Shown: in pieces, positions 1 to 8,798 of the stretch | How positions within the stretch are numbered: the first letter of the stretch is position 1 | Layout: each line of letters starts with the position of its first letter | Source: an uncultured Verrucomicrobiota bacterium | GTDB lineage: Bacteria > Verrucomicrobiota > Verrucomicrobiia > Limisphaerales > UBA9464 | DNA: 64,000 bases | Direction: 5' to 3' | NCBI GenBank assembly: GCA_903907925.1 | Contig: CAIVQB010000127.1 | Span: 1-64,000, forward strand | Made by a program: the position numbers and the translations under genes | The notes under the pieces: model-generated | The model's database searches: none | What the model was told of the DNA's origin: nothing | Seen by the model: the letters and a program-made list of their open reading frames with translations, nothing else

Positions 1-1
1 C

Positions 2-136
2 ATCCAAACCGTCAAACGCAAGGCCCGTGGCTTTCGTACCGTCGAGTACTTCACCGCCATGATCTACCTCGTAGCCTCTCATCTGAAGTTCAACCTCCCA
101 GACCCGCTACCAACTACCCACACAAAGTCATATTGA
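2..136 (+). pseudogene. C-terminal tail of a DDE transposase (ISL3-like?), truncated by the window edge
   Basis: Frame 2 reads IQTVKRKARGFRTVEYFTAMIYLVASHLKFNLPDPLPTTHTKSY*, which resembles transposase C-termini (KRKARGFR..YF..MIYL). The 5' part lies outside the window, so intact versus remnant cannot be decided. Confidence 0.5.
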
Positions 137-352
137 GGCTTATAGGTGATCATCGTCACGCTCACCTTGGGCGACGCACGAACACTCTCGGAGGTGACAC
201 TCATTGAAAACAGGCAGGCATGAACCACCGGCGGGTTTGGATCTCGAATGGCACCCCTTTTTGATAGCAAGTAGTTTCAGCACGAAATCCACACACCGGA
301 GGACACGACAACTCTCATTCGATGGAATCGTGTAAAATTCATCGAAAAGTTC

Positions 353-1006
353 CTAATGATTCGGAACAATACGGATAATATCACGCTTCTTAGAGATCTG
401 ATACCCATTGATTCCCATTCCTACGAGCATAGCGTTCAGGGCTTCATAGGTGGGATAGTCCTCAAATCCGGTGAACAGGCGGGCATCATCAATCAAGATG
501 ACATTCCTACCAAGCCCACGTCGAAGGATGGCGGTCAATTCTTGAAGGATGGGCGTGTTCAAAAACTCTTTCGCGGTTTTCACTCGCACGTTGCCCACTT
601 GAAATTCACCTGAATAATGACCGTCGAGCCAGAATAGAGTGTTCGCGTCAAGCCGGTCAACGAGATCAAAAAGGACCCCGCCACTATTGCCGCGAATAAT
701 CTCAATCCTATTATCATTCGCAAACCGCGCCGCGGCCTTCTTAGCCAGTTCGTCTGATAGTTCAATCGAATAGATCCGATTGAAATCATTTTTCAAACTT
801 TCGACCGTGTCTCCAAACAAGGTGCCCGTCTCGACAAAGATTTTGCAGTCGAACCTCCGCGCGTAGTCCCTGAGAACCGCTCGCTTTTCGACGTAGGTCG
901 GCACAACGAAAACACGTTCATAAGTCTGCAACGCCGAATTCCGGAATCGCCATATTGGGCGCCAGACAACTCGTTTTAAAAACTCTAAGAGGCTATTCTT
1001 ACTCAT
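353..1006 (-). CDS. Class I SAM-dependent methyltransferase-like protein
   Basis: 217 aa; KIFVETGTLFGDTVESLK...IYSIELSDELAKKAAARF...NTLFWLDGHYSGE resembles surface-glycan methyltransferases. Confidence 0.7.
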   Translation of the reverse strand: MSKNSLLEFLKRVVWRPIWRFRNSALQTYERVFVVPTYVEKRAVLRDYARRFDCKIFVETGTLFGDTVESLKNDFNRIYSIELSDELAKKAAARFANDNRIEIIRGNSGGVLFDLVDRLDANTLFWLDGHYSGEFQVGNVRVKTAKEFLNTPILQELTAILRRGLGRNVILIDDARLFTGFEDYPTYEALNAMLVGMGINGYQISKKRDIIRIVPNH

Positions 1007-1378
1007 ATGTACTCAAGATACTCGACGCAACCGCTCCAGCCTCACTCCGGCTCAAACGGCGACGAACGGTACCTTTATCGATGGTTCGATGGCCAGCATC
1101 CCGGCGGCGAGACCTCGGAGAGGACAACCACTGTGGACAGCTATGCTAGTAACCGTAGAGTCAAATGAAAGGATGAAAGAATTTGAGAGCAAATCGCGCA
1201 CCAGCACGTTTTGATGGAGACTATGCCAAATCGTCGACAGCACGTTGAAACACGCGGTCGGCATCGTTGGTCTTGATCAATAGACAAGGCATCAGTCGAC
1301 AATTACACCGAACGGAAACCGCAACGCATCAGAAAAACCACCGTTGCAACCTCGGCGCAACCTGAATCCAATCCCCGG

Positions 1379-2305
1379 ATGTCGACCGTTCTTGAGACCC
1401 GTCCCTGGCCCAGCGGCCCGGTGCCTTCCTGCGATTTCGGAAACGACTGGCCGACAATCAGCATCGTCACTCCGAGTTACAACCAGGCGGCCTACCTCGA
1501 AGAGACACTGTTGACGGTCCTCGAACAGGGCTATCCCAAGCTCGAATACATCGTGATGGAGGACGGAAGCACCGACGGGAGCCCCGCCATCATTGAGCGT
1601 CACCGGCATCGTCTGTCCCAATACGTGGCGGGACCCAACCGCGGATTCGGCGCGGTGCTGCAGGACGGACTCAGCCGTTGCACCGGCGACGTGATGGCCT
1701 GGTTGAATTCCGACGACCTGTACCTGCCCCACACCCTGGCCACGGTGGGCCGCATCTTTCGAGATTGTCCGGACGTGGACTGGATCACCGGCGCGAGCCT
1801 GATCTGCGATGCCGCGGGACGCATGATCACCGTGAACCAACCCCCGGGGTTTAACCGCGCGCTGTTCTTTTCCGGGCGCTACCTCGGGGGACATCCGGCG
1901 TGGAACGGCCGATGGATCCCGCAGGAGAGCGTTTTTTGGAGGCGTTCACTCTGGGAAAAAGCCGGCGGCAGGTTTCTCCAGGAACGGCTCCAGTACGGCG
2001 ATTTTGAATTGTGGTCGCGCTTCTGGAAACATGCCGACCTTCACACCGTCTGGCTGCCGCTCGGGGTCTACCGCGTTCATCCCGCCACCTACACCTCCAA
2101 ACGCGGTGTCGACTCCCTGCCGGGATGCACCCGATTGCTGGAATCCGCGGGGGAGAACCGGTTGTCCGTTCCCCGGGTGCGATGGTTGGACCGATGGACC
2201 CGGCTGGGTGGACCCTTTCTGCGCCGGGCGGGTCACCGGGCCGCCATTGTTAAGTTCGACCCGGCTTCAAGCCGCTGGCACCGATCGGAAGACTGGGTCT
2301 CGTAG
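1379..2305 (+). CDS. Glycosyltransferase family 2
   Basis: ISIVTPSYNQAAYLEETLLTVLEQGYPKLEYIVMEDGSTDGS; GT-A fold start, later AWLNSDD. Confidence 0.88.
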   Translation: MSTVLETRPWPSGPVPSCDFGNDWPTISIVTPSYNQAAYLEETLLTVLEQGYPKLEYIVMEDGSTDGSPAIIERHRHRLSQYVAGPNRGFGAVLQDGLSRCTGDVMAWLNSDDLYLPHTLATVGRIFRDCPDVDWITGASLICDAAGRMITVNQPPGFNRALFFSGRYLGGHPAWNGRWIPQESVFWRRSLWEKAGGRFLQERLQYGDFELWSRFWKHADLHTVWLPLGVYRVHPATYTSKRGVDSLPGCTRLLESAGENRLSVPRVRWLDRWTRLGGPFLRRAGHRAAIVKFDPASSRWHRSEDWVS

Positions 2306-2357
2306 CGTTCGCTAGAGCCAGAAGCTTCAGCCGGAACGATTCAGAAAAAGGCACAGA

Positions 2358-2470
2358 AGGACACGGATTTCACTGATTTTCACGGATTCATGAAGAGCGA
2401 GTCGGATCCGGTTCATTCAGTCCGTCCTGTCTCAATTCGTGTCCATTCGTGCAATCAATGTCCCGTCTTC
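2358..2470. repeat. Dispersed 'ACACGGATT...GAATCCG' intergenic repeat, copy A
   Basis: ACACGGATTTCACTGATTTTCACGGATTCATGAAGAGCGAGTCGGATCCGGTTCATTCAGTCCGT; related copies at about 19015, 39151, 40194, 50945 and 53943. Confidence 0.7.
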
Positions 2471-2527
2471 GAGAGCGCAACCGAAGCCGCAAGAGGTGCG
2501 ACTTCTCCTCGCGAAAATGGCTCCGTC

Positions 2528-3268
2528 TCAGCTCTTCACACGCAGAAACAGCGCATCGACCTGGAGCAATTCTCCAGTTGAACGGTCGGTGAATCCGGAT
2601 TCCAGAAAGTGGAGAACGAACCCGCGCTCCCGCATTCGTTGCACCATCGGACCGAAGACGATTTCGCCCTCGTAGAGTGGTTCAAACAGGCTGAGTTCGA
2701 GTTGAATTCCCTGGATGCGATCCAGCACCGGAGCGGCCCCTTCAAGAATCTGGTTTTCAAAACCCTGCGCATCGACCTTGAGAAAGGCCCGATCGCCCGG
2801 TTTCCAACGCCGGTCCCAAACGGTCGCGAGGGTTTCGACGGCCACCTCCACGTCGCCAACCGGCGTCACCGAGGGTTCCGCCTGAAGATGACGGTCCAGC
2901 AACGGTAGGAACGAACTGCTTTCCGAATTGCTGGTCTCGTGAAGGACTGCGCGGCCCGGAACTGCTCCGAGGGCGATGTTATGCGCTTCCCAATCCTTCG
3001 ATTCACGAGCGTTTCGTTGCAGATGAACGAACGGACCCGGGAGTGGTTCGAAGGAAACAATCCGGCCGGAATAGCCCGCATGCCGGATCGTCCAGCCGAA
3101 CTGACCGATGTTCGCGCCGACATCAAACATCAGATTGATCCCGCGTTCATTCCAAATCCGGCATTTCCGGGCCAGGGGATCCGGATTATCGGCGGTATTG
3201 ACCAGAGTCATGCCGCCCAGGCCGGCCAGTCGCTTGAGCACGCCTCGATAAATCCGGGATGGGGTCAT
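2528..3268 (-). CDS. FkbM family methyltransferase
   Basis: MTPSRIYRG...INLMFDVGANIGQFGWTIRHAGYSGRIVSFEPLPGPF...FLKVDAQGFENQILEGA; start moved inward from the ORF track. Confidence 0.85.
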   Translation of the reverse strand: MTPSRIYRGVLKRLAGLGGMTLVNTADNPDPLARKCRIWNERGINLMFDVGANIGQFGWTIRHAGYSGRIVSFEPLPGPFVHLQRNARESKDWEAHNIALGAVPGRAVLHETSNSESSSFLPLLDRHLQAEPSVTPVGDVEVAVETLATVWDRRWKPGDRAFLKVDAQGFENQILEGAAPVLDRIQGIQLELSLFEPLYEGEIVFGPMVQRMRERGFVLHFLESGFTDRSTGELLQVDALFLRVKS

Positions 3269-4263
3269 GGGGATGGAGCGGGGTTCGAGCCGTGACGCAA
3301 CCGGCGGAGTCCGGCCAACAACCACGGCACATAGAGCGAAAGCGCGTACCGAATCACGTTGATCAACGACACTCCCCGGTACCGCGGCCAGCCGCGAACG
3401 GCCTCCCAAAATGCGGCGCGCGCGGCAGCCGGGTTCTTCTGCTCCTGATGGGCGTTGATCAGCCAGAACTGATGCATGTTCAACTTGTGCTGCAACACCG
3501 GGTGATGTTCCGGCCCGTACACGCGCATCAGCGTCCGGTACGCTTTGATCTCATCCAGCGTCCGGTCGACAAACGGCCGGCCCAGCCAATAGCTCGTGCC
3601 ATGAATCCGGTAAACGCCCGCCGGCCAGTTTCGCAGAAAGGCCATCGGCCCCTTGCTGACCAGCATGCTGAAAAAGGCCCAATCCCCCATTCCCATCTCG
3701 AAGAACCAGTCGGGAAACGCAGCCACCGTTCCGCGCCGGTACATCATGGTCATCAAATGCGGGAACCCGTTCTGCAACATCTGCGAAAGCCCGACACGGA
3801 CGGTCTCGGGCGGATAGGTCATCGAATGCTCCTTGATTCCCGTCCCGGTGATCAGCATTCGAATGTCGTGAAAACAGCCCACATATTCCGGGTGGGCCTC
3901 CAGGAACTCCACCTGCCGCTGAAGTTTGTCGGTCGCATCCCAGTAGTCATCACCCTCGAGATAGGCGATGTAGTCGCCGCGACAGGCGGTGAGGGTGGCC
4001 GCGAAGTTGGGTTTGCCGACGCCGCCCAGATTCTTTTCGTGCAGCAGCAGGCGGCTCTTGTCCGGATACTGCCGTTGCAATTCGATGACCTTCTCCCGGG
4101 TTCCGTCCGTGGACACGTCGTCACCGATGACCACTTCAAAGGGAAAGGTGGTCTTCTGGGACACCACACTCTCCACCGCCTCGGTGATGTAGCGGACGTG
4201 ATTGTAAGTGATCATGGCCACGCTGACCCGGGGCGTGGCGGGGGGGCACGGAGCGGGATTCAT
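3265..4263 (-). CDS. Glycosyltransferase family 2
   Basis: MNPAPCPPATPRVSVAMITYNHVRYITEAVESVVSQKTTFPFEVVIGDDVSTDGT; 4-bp stop/start overlap with the FkbM gene. Confidence 0.88.
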   Translation of the reverse strand: MNPAPCPPATPRVSVAMITYNHVRYITEAVESVVSQKTTFPFEVVIGDDVSTDGTREKVIELQRQYPDKSRLLLHEKNLGGVGKPNFAATLTACRGDYIAYLEGDDYWDATDKLQRQVEFLEAHPEYVGCFHDIRMLITGTGIKEHSMTYPPETVRVGLSQMLQNGFPHLMTMMYRRGTVAAFPDWFFEMGMGDWAFFSMLVSKGPMAFLRNWPAGVYRIHGTSYWLGRPFVDRTLDEIKAYRTLMRVYGPEHHPVLQHKLNMHQFWLINAHQEQKNPAAARAAFWEAVRGWPRYRGVSLINVIRYALSLYVPWLLAGLRRLRHGSNPAPSP

Positions 4264-4268
4264 CGGGC

Positions 4269-5480
4269 TCAGGAAGAGGCCGCCGCGACCAACCGGGCCC
4301 GCACGGCCGGCGCCTGGTCCAGTGCGCTGCGAATCAATCCGCAGATCCGCGCCACATCGACCTCGGAAACCGCGGTGCCGGTCGGCAGCACGATCACTTG
4401 ACCGGCGACCCGCTCGGTCTCCGGCAACAGCAGATGAGCGTGGGGAAACAGCGAACAATACGGCTCCATTCGGTGCACTCCCGGCCAGAAGTATTTTCGG
4501 GCCAGGACATTTTCGGCATGGAGCACCCGCACCAGTTCGTCGCGATGGAGTCCCACCACCGATTCGTCCACTTCAATGACGATGTACTGATAGTTGTTCT
4601 GCTCCGCCTCGTCGTAGGCGATCAGCGATATCCCCGGCACCCCGGCCAGGGAGGTCTTGTAGGCCGCATGATTCCGCCGGTTCACCGCCACTACTTCGTT
4701 GATCCCCTCCAGGCAGGTCAATCCCATCGCCGCGCAGGCTTCGTTCATCTTCCCGTTCGTCCCGATGTGGATGACCTTGTCGAAACCGGCGAACCCGAAA
4801 TTGGTCATCAACCGGATGCGCTGCGCGAGGGCATCGTCGTTGGTGGTGATGGCACCGCCCTCGAAGGAATTGAGGAACTTGGTCGCGTGAAAACTGAACA
4901 CCTCGGCCAGTCCAAATCCACCCACGCTCCGGCCGCCCAGGGAACAACCGAAGGCATGCGCGGCGTCGAACATCAGTTTCAATCCCCGGCGGGTGGCAAT
5001 CTCCTGCAGCGCCGCCACCGCGCAGGGCCGGCCCCAGACATGGGTGCCCAGGATCGCGGTGGTCCGCGGCGTGATGTGCCGTTCGATGAGCGTCGGATCT
5101 AGATTGTGGGTGGCGGGATCCATGTCCGCAAACACCGGCGTAATCTCCTGCCATTGCAGGGCATGGGCCGTGGCCACGAAGGTGTACGCCGGCACGATGA
5201 CTTCGCCGCTCAGATCCGCCGCGCGGATGGCAATCTCCAGACCGATGGTGGCGTTGCACACGCAGATCGCGTGTTTCACCCCCAGCGATTCCGAGATCCT
5301 CCGCTCAAATTCCTGAACAAACGGCCCGTTGTTCGACAGCCAGCGGCGGTCGAGCATTTCGTTGAAACGCGCGAACAGACGCTCGCGGTCGCCGAGGTTG
5401 GGGCGGCCGACATGCAACGATTGGGCAAAGGCCGGGGTGCCGCCGAGGACGGCCAGTTCTGGAACGGGTGATTTCGCCAT
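4269..5480 (-). CDS. DegT/DnrJ/EryC1/StrS family aminotransferase
   Basis: RWLSNNGPFVQEFERRISESLGVKHAICVCNATIGLEIAIRAADLSGEVIVPAYTFVATAHAL...FSFHATKFLNSFEGGAITTND (PLP-Lys context). Confidence 0.92.
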   Translation of the reverse strand: MAKSPVPELAVLGGTPAFAQSLHVGRPNLGDRERLFARFNEMLDRRWLSNNGPFVQEFERRISESLGVKHAICVCNATIGLEIAIRAADLSGEVIVPAYTFVATAHALQWQEITPVFADMDPATHNLDPTLIERHITPRTTAILGTHVWGRPCAVAALQEIATRRGLKLMFDAAHAFGCSLGGRSVGGFGLAEVFSFHATKFLNSFEGGAITTNDDALAQRIRLMTNFGFAGFDKVIHIGTNGKMNEACAAMGLTCLEGINEVVAVNRRNHAAYKTSLAGVPGISLIAYDEAEQNNYQYIVIEVDESVVGLHRDELVRVLHAENVLARKYFWPGVHRMEPYCSLFPHAHLLLPETERVAGQVIVLPTGTAVSEVDVARICGLIRSALDQAPAVRARLVAAASS

Positions 5481-5556
5481 GCAAGGGGTGGGTGGCAACG
5501 CCTGCGTGTGGAAAATAGGGGAGACCGGCGCGGGGGTCGAGCACGGTCGGACCCGG

Positions 5557-6867
5557 TCATACCCGGTCATCGAGCAACGTTTCCACCATGTCCGGGCCGA
5601 AGGTCGGAATCCCGGTGGCCCGCGACACCGCCCGCCGCTCGGAATGGCTGTCGTCGATCAGGATCGCTCCCGGCCCGTGAATGAACTCCGCCTTGGGCCG
5701 TCCGTCACGAATGTGGACGATCTCGTCGAACAATCCTTCGATCCGGAACCGTCGCAGCGCCGCCGTCAGATCGCCGGCATGGCGGGTGATCAACACCAGA
5801 CGCACCCCACGGTTCAGCGATTGAAACAGCAGCTTGACCAGCTCGGGATTTATTCGGCCGCGCACGATCAAGGTGTCATCGAAATCCACGTAGATCGTCT
5901 CGTATCGAACCGACGACCGAAACCGGTTCACCAGGGCGCGATCAATCTCCACCTCAAAGGTCGTTGGCACGATCTCGACCGGCAGCCGGTCGGATTCGTA
6001 GAGGCTGAGCAACGGCAGGTTGACGCCCCGGGCCCGACTCAGGGCCGAGGTGCCGCCGATCCGCGGAGCCACCTCCAGCAGCTTCAATTCCCCGTCGCGC
6101 GCCGTCTTGACTTGATAAAACCAGGCCCCGTGCAACGGGAGTTCTGCCGAAATCCGGCGCGCATATTCTTCAAACCGTGGATCGTCGACCACCATCGAAT
6201 TCATCGCGATCCCGCTTCGGATCCGCTGACGCCGGCGGCCACTGGCGTACAAGAGGCCACGATCGCGATCGGAAAAACAATCCACCGTGAACTCCGCGCC
6301 CGGGAGGTTTTCCAGAATAATGCGCGAAGGATCCTCGGCCAGAAGCGCGCGCAATTGTTCCGCGGTGTCCGCACGGGCCACGTTGAACGAGCCCTGACCC
6401 CGGTCTGGTTTCACGAACACTGGAAACTCGACCACCGCCTCCACGGATTCGAACTGTTGCGGAACCGGCACCACATTCCGAAGCCGTCGAAGCGTCTGCA
6501 ACTTGGACCGGGTGAGCCGGCAGGTTTCGAGCGGTGACGTCACCACCCGGGCGTGAAGCCGGGCGCTACATTCCACGGCCGCAACGATCACGTCATCATG
6601 CGCCGGGAAAATATGGGTGATGCCGAGGCGATCGAGAATTGGATTGAGCGCGTCCACCCAGCCCGCGTCATGCACCGAAGGCACCTCGACATGACGCGCA
6701 AAAACAAAGGGCGCATGATTGGAACCCGGGACGCCTCCGGAAAAGAGTTCCACCTCCTTGCACCAAGCCAGTGCCTGGCGGAGTTCGAGCCCGATCTCCG
6801 TTCCACCGGGCAGGATCAACACCTTCCAGGGAGGACCGGCGGGAACAGGTTGTGAGGCGGGCGTCAT
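5557..6867 (-). CDS. ATP-grasp enzyme (CarB-like) fused to a C-terminal HAD-like phosphatase domain
   Basis: N-terminal VLILPGGTEIGLELRQAL...FPVFVKPDRGQGS...LLEVAPRIGGTSALSRARGVNL (ATP-grasp); C-terminal ETIYVDFDDTLIVRGRINPELVKLL...LITRH...ILIDDSHSER (HAD motifs). Confidence 0.8.
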   Translation of the reverse strand: MTPASQPVPAGPPWKVLILPGGTEIGLELRQALAWCKEVELFSGGVPGSNHAPFVFARHVEVPSVHDAGWVDALNPILDRLGITHIFPAHDDVIVAAVECSARLHARVVTSPLETCRLTRSKLQTLRRLRNVVPVPQQFESVEAVVEFPVFVKPDRGQGSFNVARADTAEQLRALLAEDPSRIILENLPGAEFTVDCFSDRDRGLLYASGRRRQRIRSGIAMNSMVVDDPRFEEYARRISAELPLHGAWFYQVKTARDGELKLLEVAPRIGGTSALSRARGVNLPLLSLYESDRLPVEIVPTTFEVEIDRALVNRFRSSVRYETIYVDFDDTLIVRGRINPELVKLLFQSLNRGVRLVLITRHAGDLTAALRRFRIEGLFDEIVHIRDGRPKAEFIHGPGAILIDDSHSERRAVSRATGIPTFGPDMVETLLDDRV

Positions 6868-7019
6868 CCGATGGGACGCGAAGGTTGCGAAAACCACCCC
6901 TTCCCTCAAGCTCCGAGAACTTCGGGTTGGGGCAATTCCGCGGCGGCTGCGTGAAACGCCGCGAGGGAATGATTCCTTTGAGCGCGTCTGAAAATGAGGA
7001 AGGGTCCTGCGATCAGGGA

Positions 7020-7102
7020 TTTTGTCTTCTGCCAAGGCGACGAAGTCCGAGCATCCCCGGAGTGGGCTGTGAGGACTGAGTCAACGAAGGCAGAAGACAA
7101 AA
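7020..7102. repeat. 83-nt hairpin/inverted-repeat element (MITE-like?)
   Basis: Perfect 14-bp inverted arms TTTTGTCTTCTGCC (7020-7033) / GGCAGAAGACAAAA (7089-7102), with an inner AGTCC/GGACT stem. Confidence 0.7.
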
Positions 7103-7285
7103 GCACTGCCGCCCGGAGGGTTGTCGAGGAAAAGGCCGGCTGGCTTCGTTGTGGACATCCAGACCGACATATTTGACACTGAATTCGTGGGTGGCGGATT
7201 CGTGAGGACTTCAGGTTGGCGGTTTGGCGGAGTGATCGGTCCCGCCACAACGTCGTGGTTCTGGAGGGTGCCAGCCACATTTTCA

Positions 7286-8338
7286 ATGGAACGCATGCCG
7301 GCAAAAGTGGCCCATGTCAGCGGCTTGGATTCGATTCGGTTTGTCTGTGCTCTTTGGGTTTTCTTCCAACACGGCGGCGCACCTGTGTTCCCCAATCCCT
7401 TTGCGGACGGATCTTACGCCCATCTCGCTTTCCGCGGCTTCTTTGCCAACATCTGGCCAGGTCCGCCGGCCGTCATCATATTCTTCGTCATCTCGGGTTT
7501 CTGCATCCACTTTCCGTTCGCCGCTTCCGACAAACGGCCTCGCTTAAAGGAGTTTTATACAAGACGCTTTATTCGCCTTCTCGTCCCGGTTTTAGTCGCG
7601 GTGCCACTGAGTGGACTTCTTGGAGTTCAAATGGCATTGTTTCAGGAGTCCGTTCTCTGGAGCGTACTTGCGGAGTTGATTTATTATATCTTTTACCCGG
7701 TACTCCGGGCGGCGCATCTTCGGTTTGGATCATGGCACGGTATTGTCCTCGTTTCATTTGCGGCCGCGACAGTCGTTGCCGCCACGAATCCCTCTGCGGG
7801 TAACTACGCTTCATATGGTTCGCGCTTGAACTGGCTCCTGGGTTTACCGTGCTGGCTCCTTGGGTGTACGCTCGCAGAATCGACTCGTACAGGCACTCCA
7901 AGAGTTGTTTCGAGCAGGACCATTTGGGCCTGGCGGACTGCCATCCTCGGTGCCGCCTGTGTTTGCAGCATTTTGCGCTATCACACTCCGCTTGGTTATC
8001 CTTGGACTCTCAATTTCTTTGCTGGGGCGGTTGTTTTCTGGCTCAAACGGGAAATAGCCCATCGGGCGCATATCGCGCCGTCCCGCTATCTTGAATGGGC
8101 CGGTTTATGGAGCTATTCTATTTATCTCCTGCATCGTTTCGGATTCGAATTGTTTGTCAGACTCTTTCCCTCGCTGCACGACTCCTTTTTTGGCTGGGCT
8201 TTCATGGATTTTTTCGCTCTCTCCACGTGTTATGTTTTTTACCTTCTTGTCGAACGTCCGAGTCACTCAATCGCCCGGCAAGTCGCACAGAAACTTCGGC
8301 CAACCACAGAACCGTCTCTTGCAACCGATGCAGCTTGA
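7286..8338 (+). CDS. Acyltransferase 3 family protein (OafA/YrhL-like)
   Basis: VSGLDSIRFVCALWVFFQHGG...FFVISGFCIHFPFA...FYTRRFIRLLVPVLVAV; multiple TM segments. Confidence 0.88.
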   Translation: MERMPAKVAHVSGLDSIRFVCALWVFFQHGGAPVFPNPFADGSYAHLAFRGFFANIWPGPPAVIIFFVISGFCIHFPFAASDKRPRLKEFYTRRFIRLLVPVLVAVPLSGLLGVQMALFQESVLWSVLAELIYYIFYPVLRAAHLRFGSWHGIVLVSFAAATVVAATNPSAGNYASYGSRLNWLLGLPCWLLGCTLAESTRTGTPRVVSSRTIWAWRTAILGAACVCSILRYHTPLGYPWTLNFFAGAVVFWLKREIAHRAHIAPSRYLEWAGLWSYSIYLLHRFGFELFVRLFPSLHDSFFGWAFMDFFALSTCYVFYLLVERPSHSIARQVAQKLRPTTEPSLATDAA

Positions 8339-8451
8339 TGGAGATCGCGACCCACCTCTTTTCTCAACTGCGAATTCCGACAGCGCACTGTCCGCCATGT
8401 CCTGTCCCCGGGGCCACTGAGCCATTCGTCCGATCGCCTCGAACCCTGGAG

Positions 8452-8579
8452 GGTGGGGTTCCACCCACGTCCCAATCCGCCGCGAACCGGACGTCGAACA
8501 ACCTCGCGCCGCAACCCACGAACAGCAGCGATGTCACGCGCAGCAAAGACGAAAATGGGGCTCGCGTGAGGGCGAGCCC
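8452..8579. repeat. Intergenic region with two hairpins
   Basis: GGTGG-GGTT-CCACC (8452-8465) and GGGCTCGC-GTGAGG-GCGAGCCC (8558-8579) between the acyltransferase and MBOAT genes. Confidence 0.5.
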
Positions 8580-8798
8580 TCAAACCGTGGCGATCCACCC
8601 GTGGTTTTGTTCGACGCCCGCCCTTATCCGGGCCTCGACGATCGCATCCAAAATCCGCGGTCCTCGGTTTGGGGCTTGCTGCGTTTGGACTTGGGTCGGA
8701 ACCCGTCGTCGGTTCCCGCTGCGTTGCGTGATGCGGGTTTGCAATGCGGGCGCGGGTTTGTTTCCCTCCCGCGGACGTCCCGTGACGTCACCGCCTCG

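Noticed and set aside
3259-4401. 380-aa plus-strand ORF opposite a GT2 gene
   Set aside because: His/Arg/Pro-rich shadow translation with no family features.
5329-6537. 402-aa plus-strand ORF opposite the ATP-grasp-HAD gene
   Set aside because: No domain signature; opposite strand carries strong motifs.
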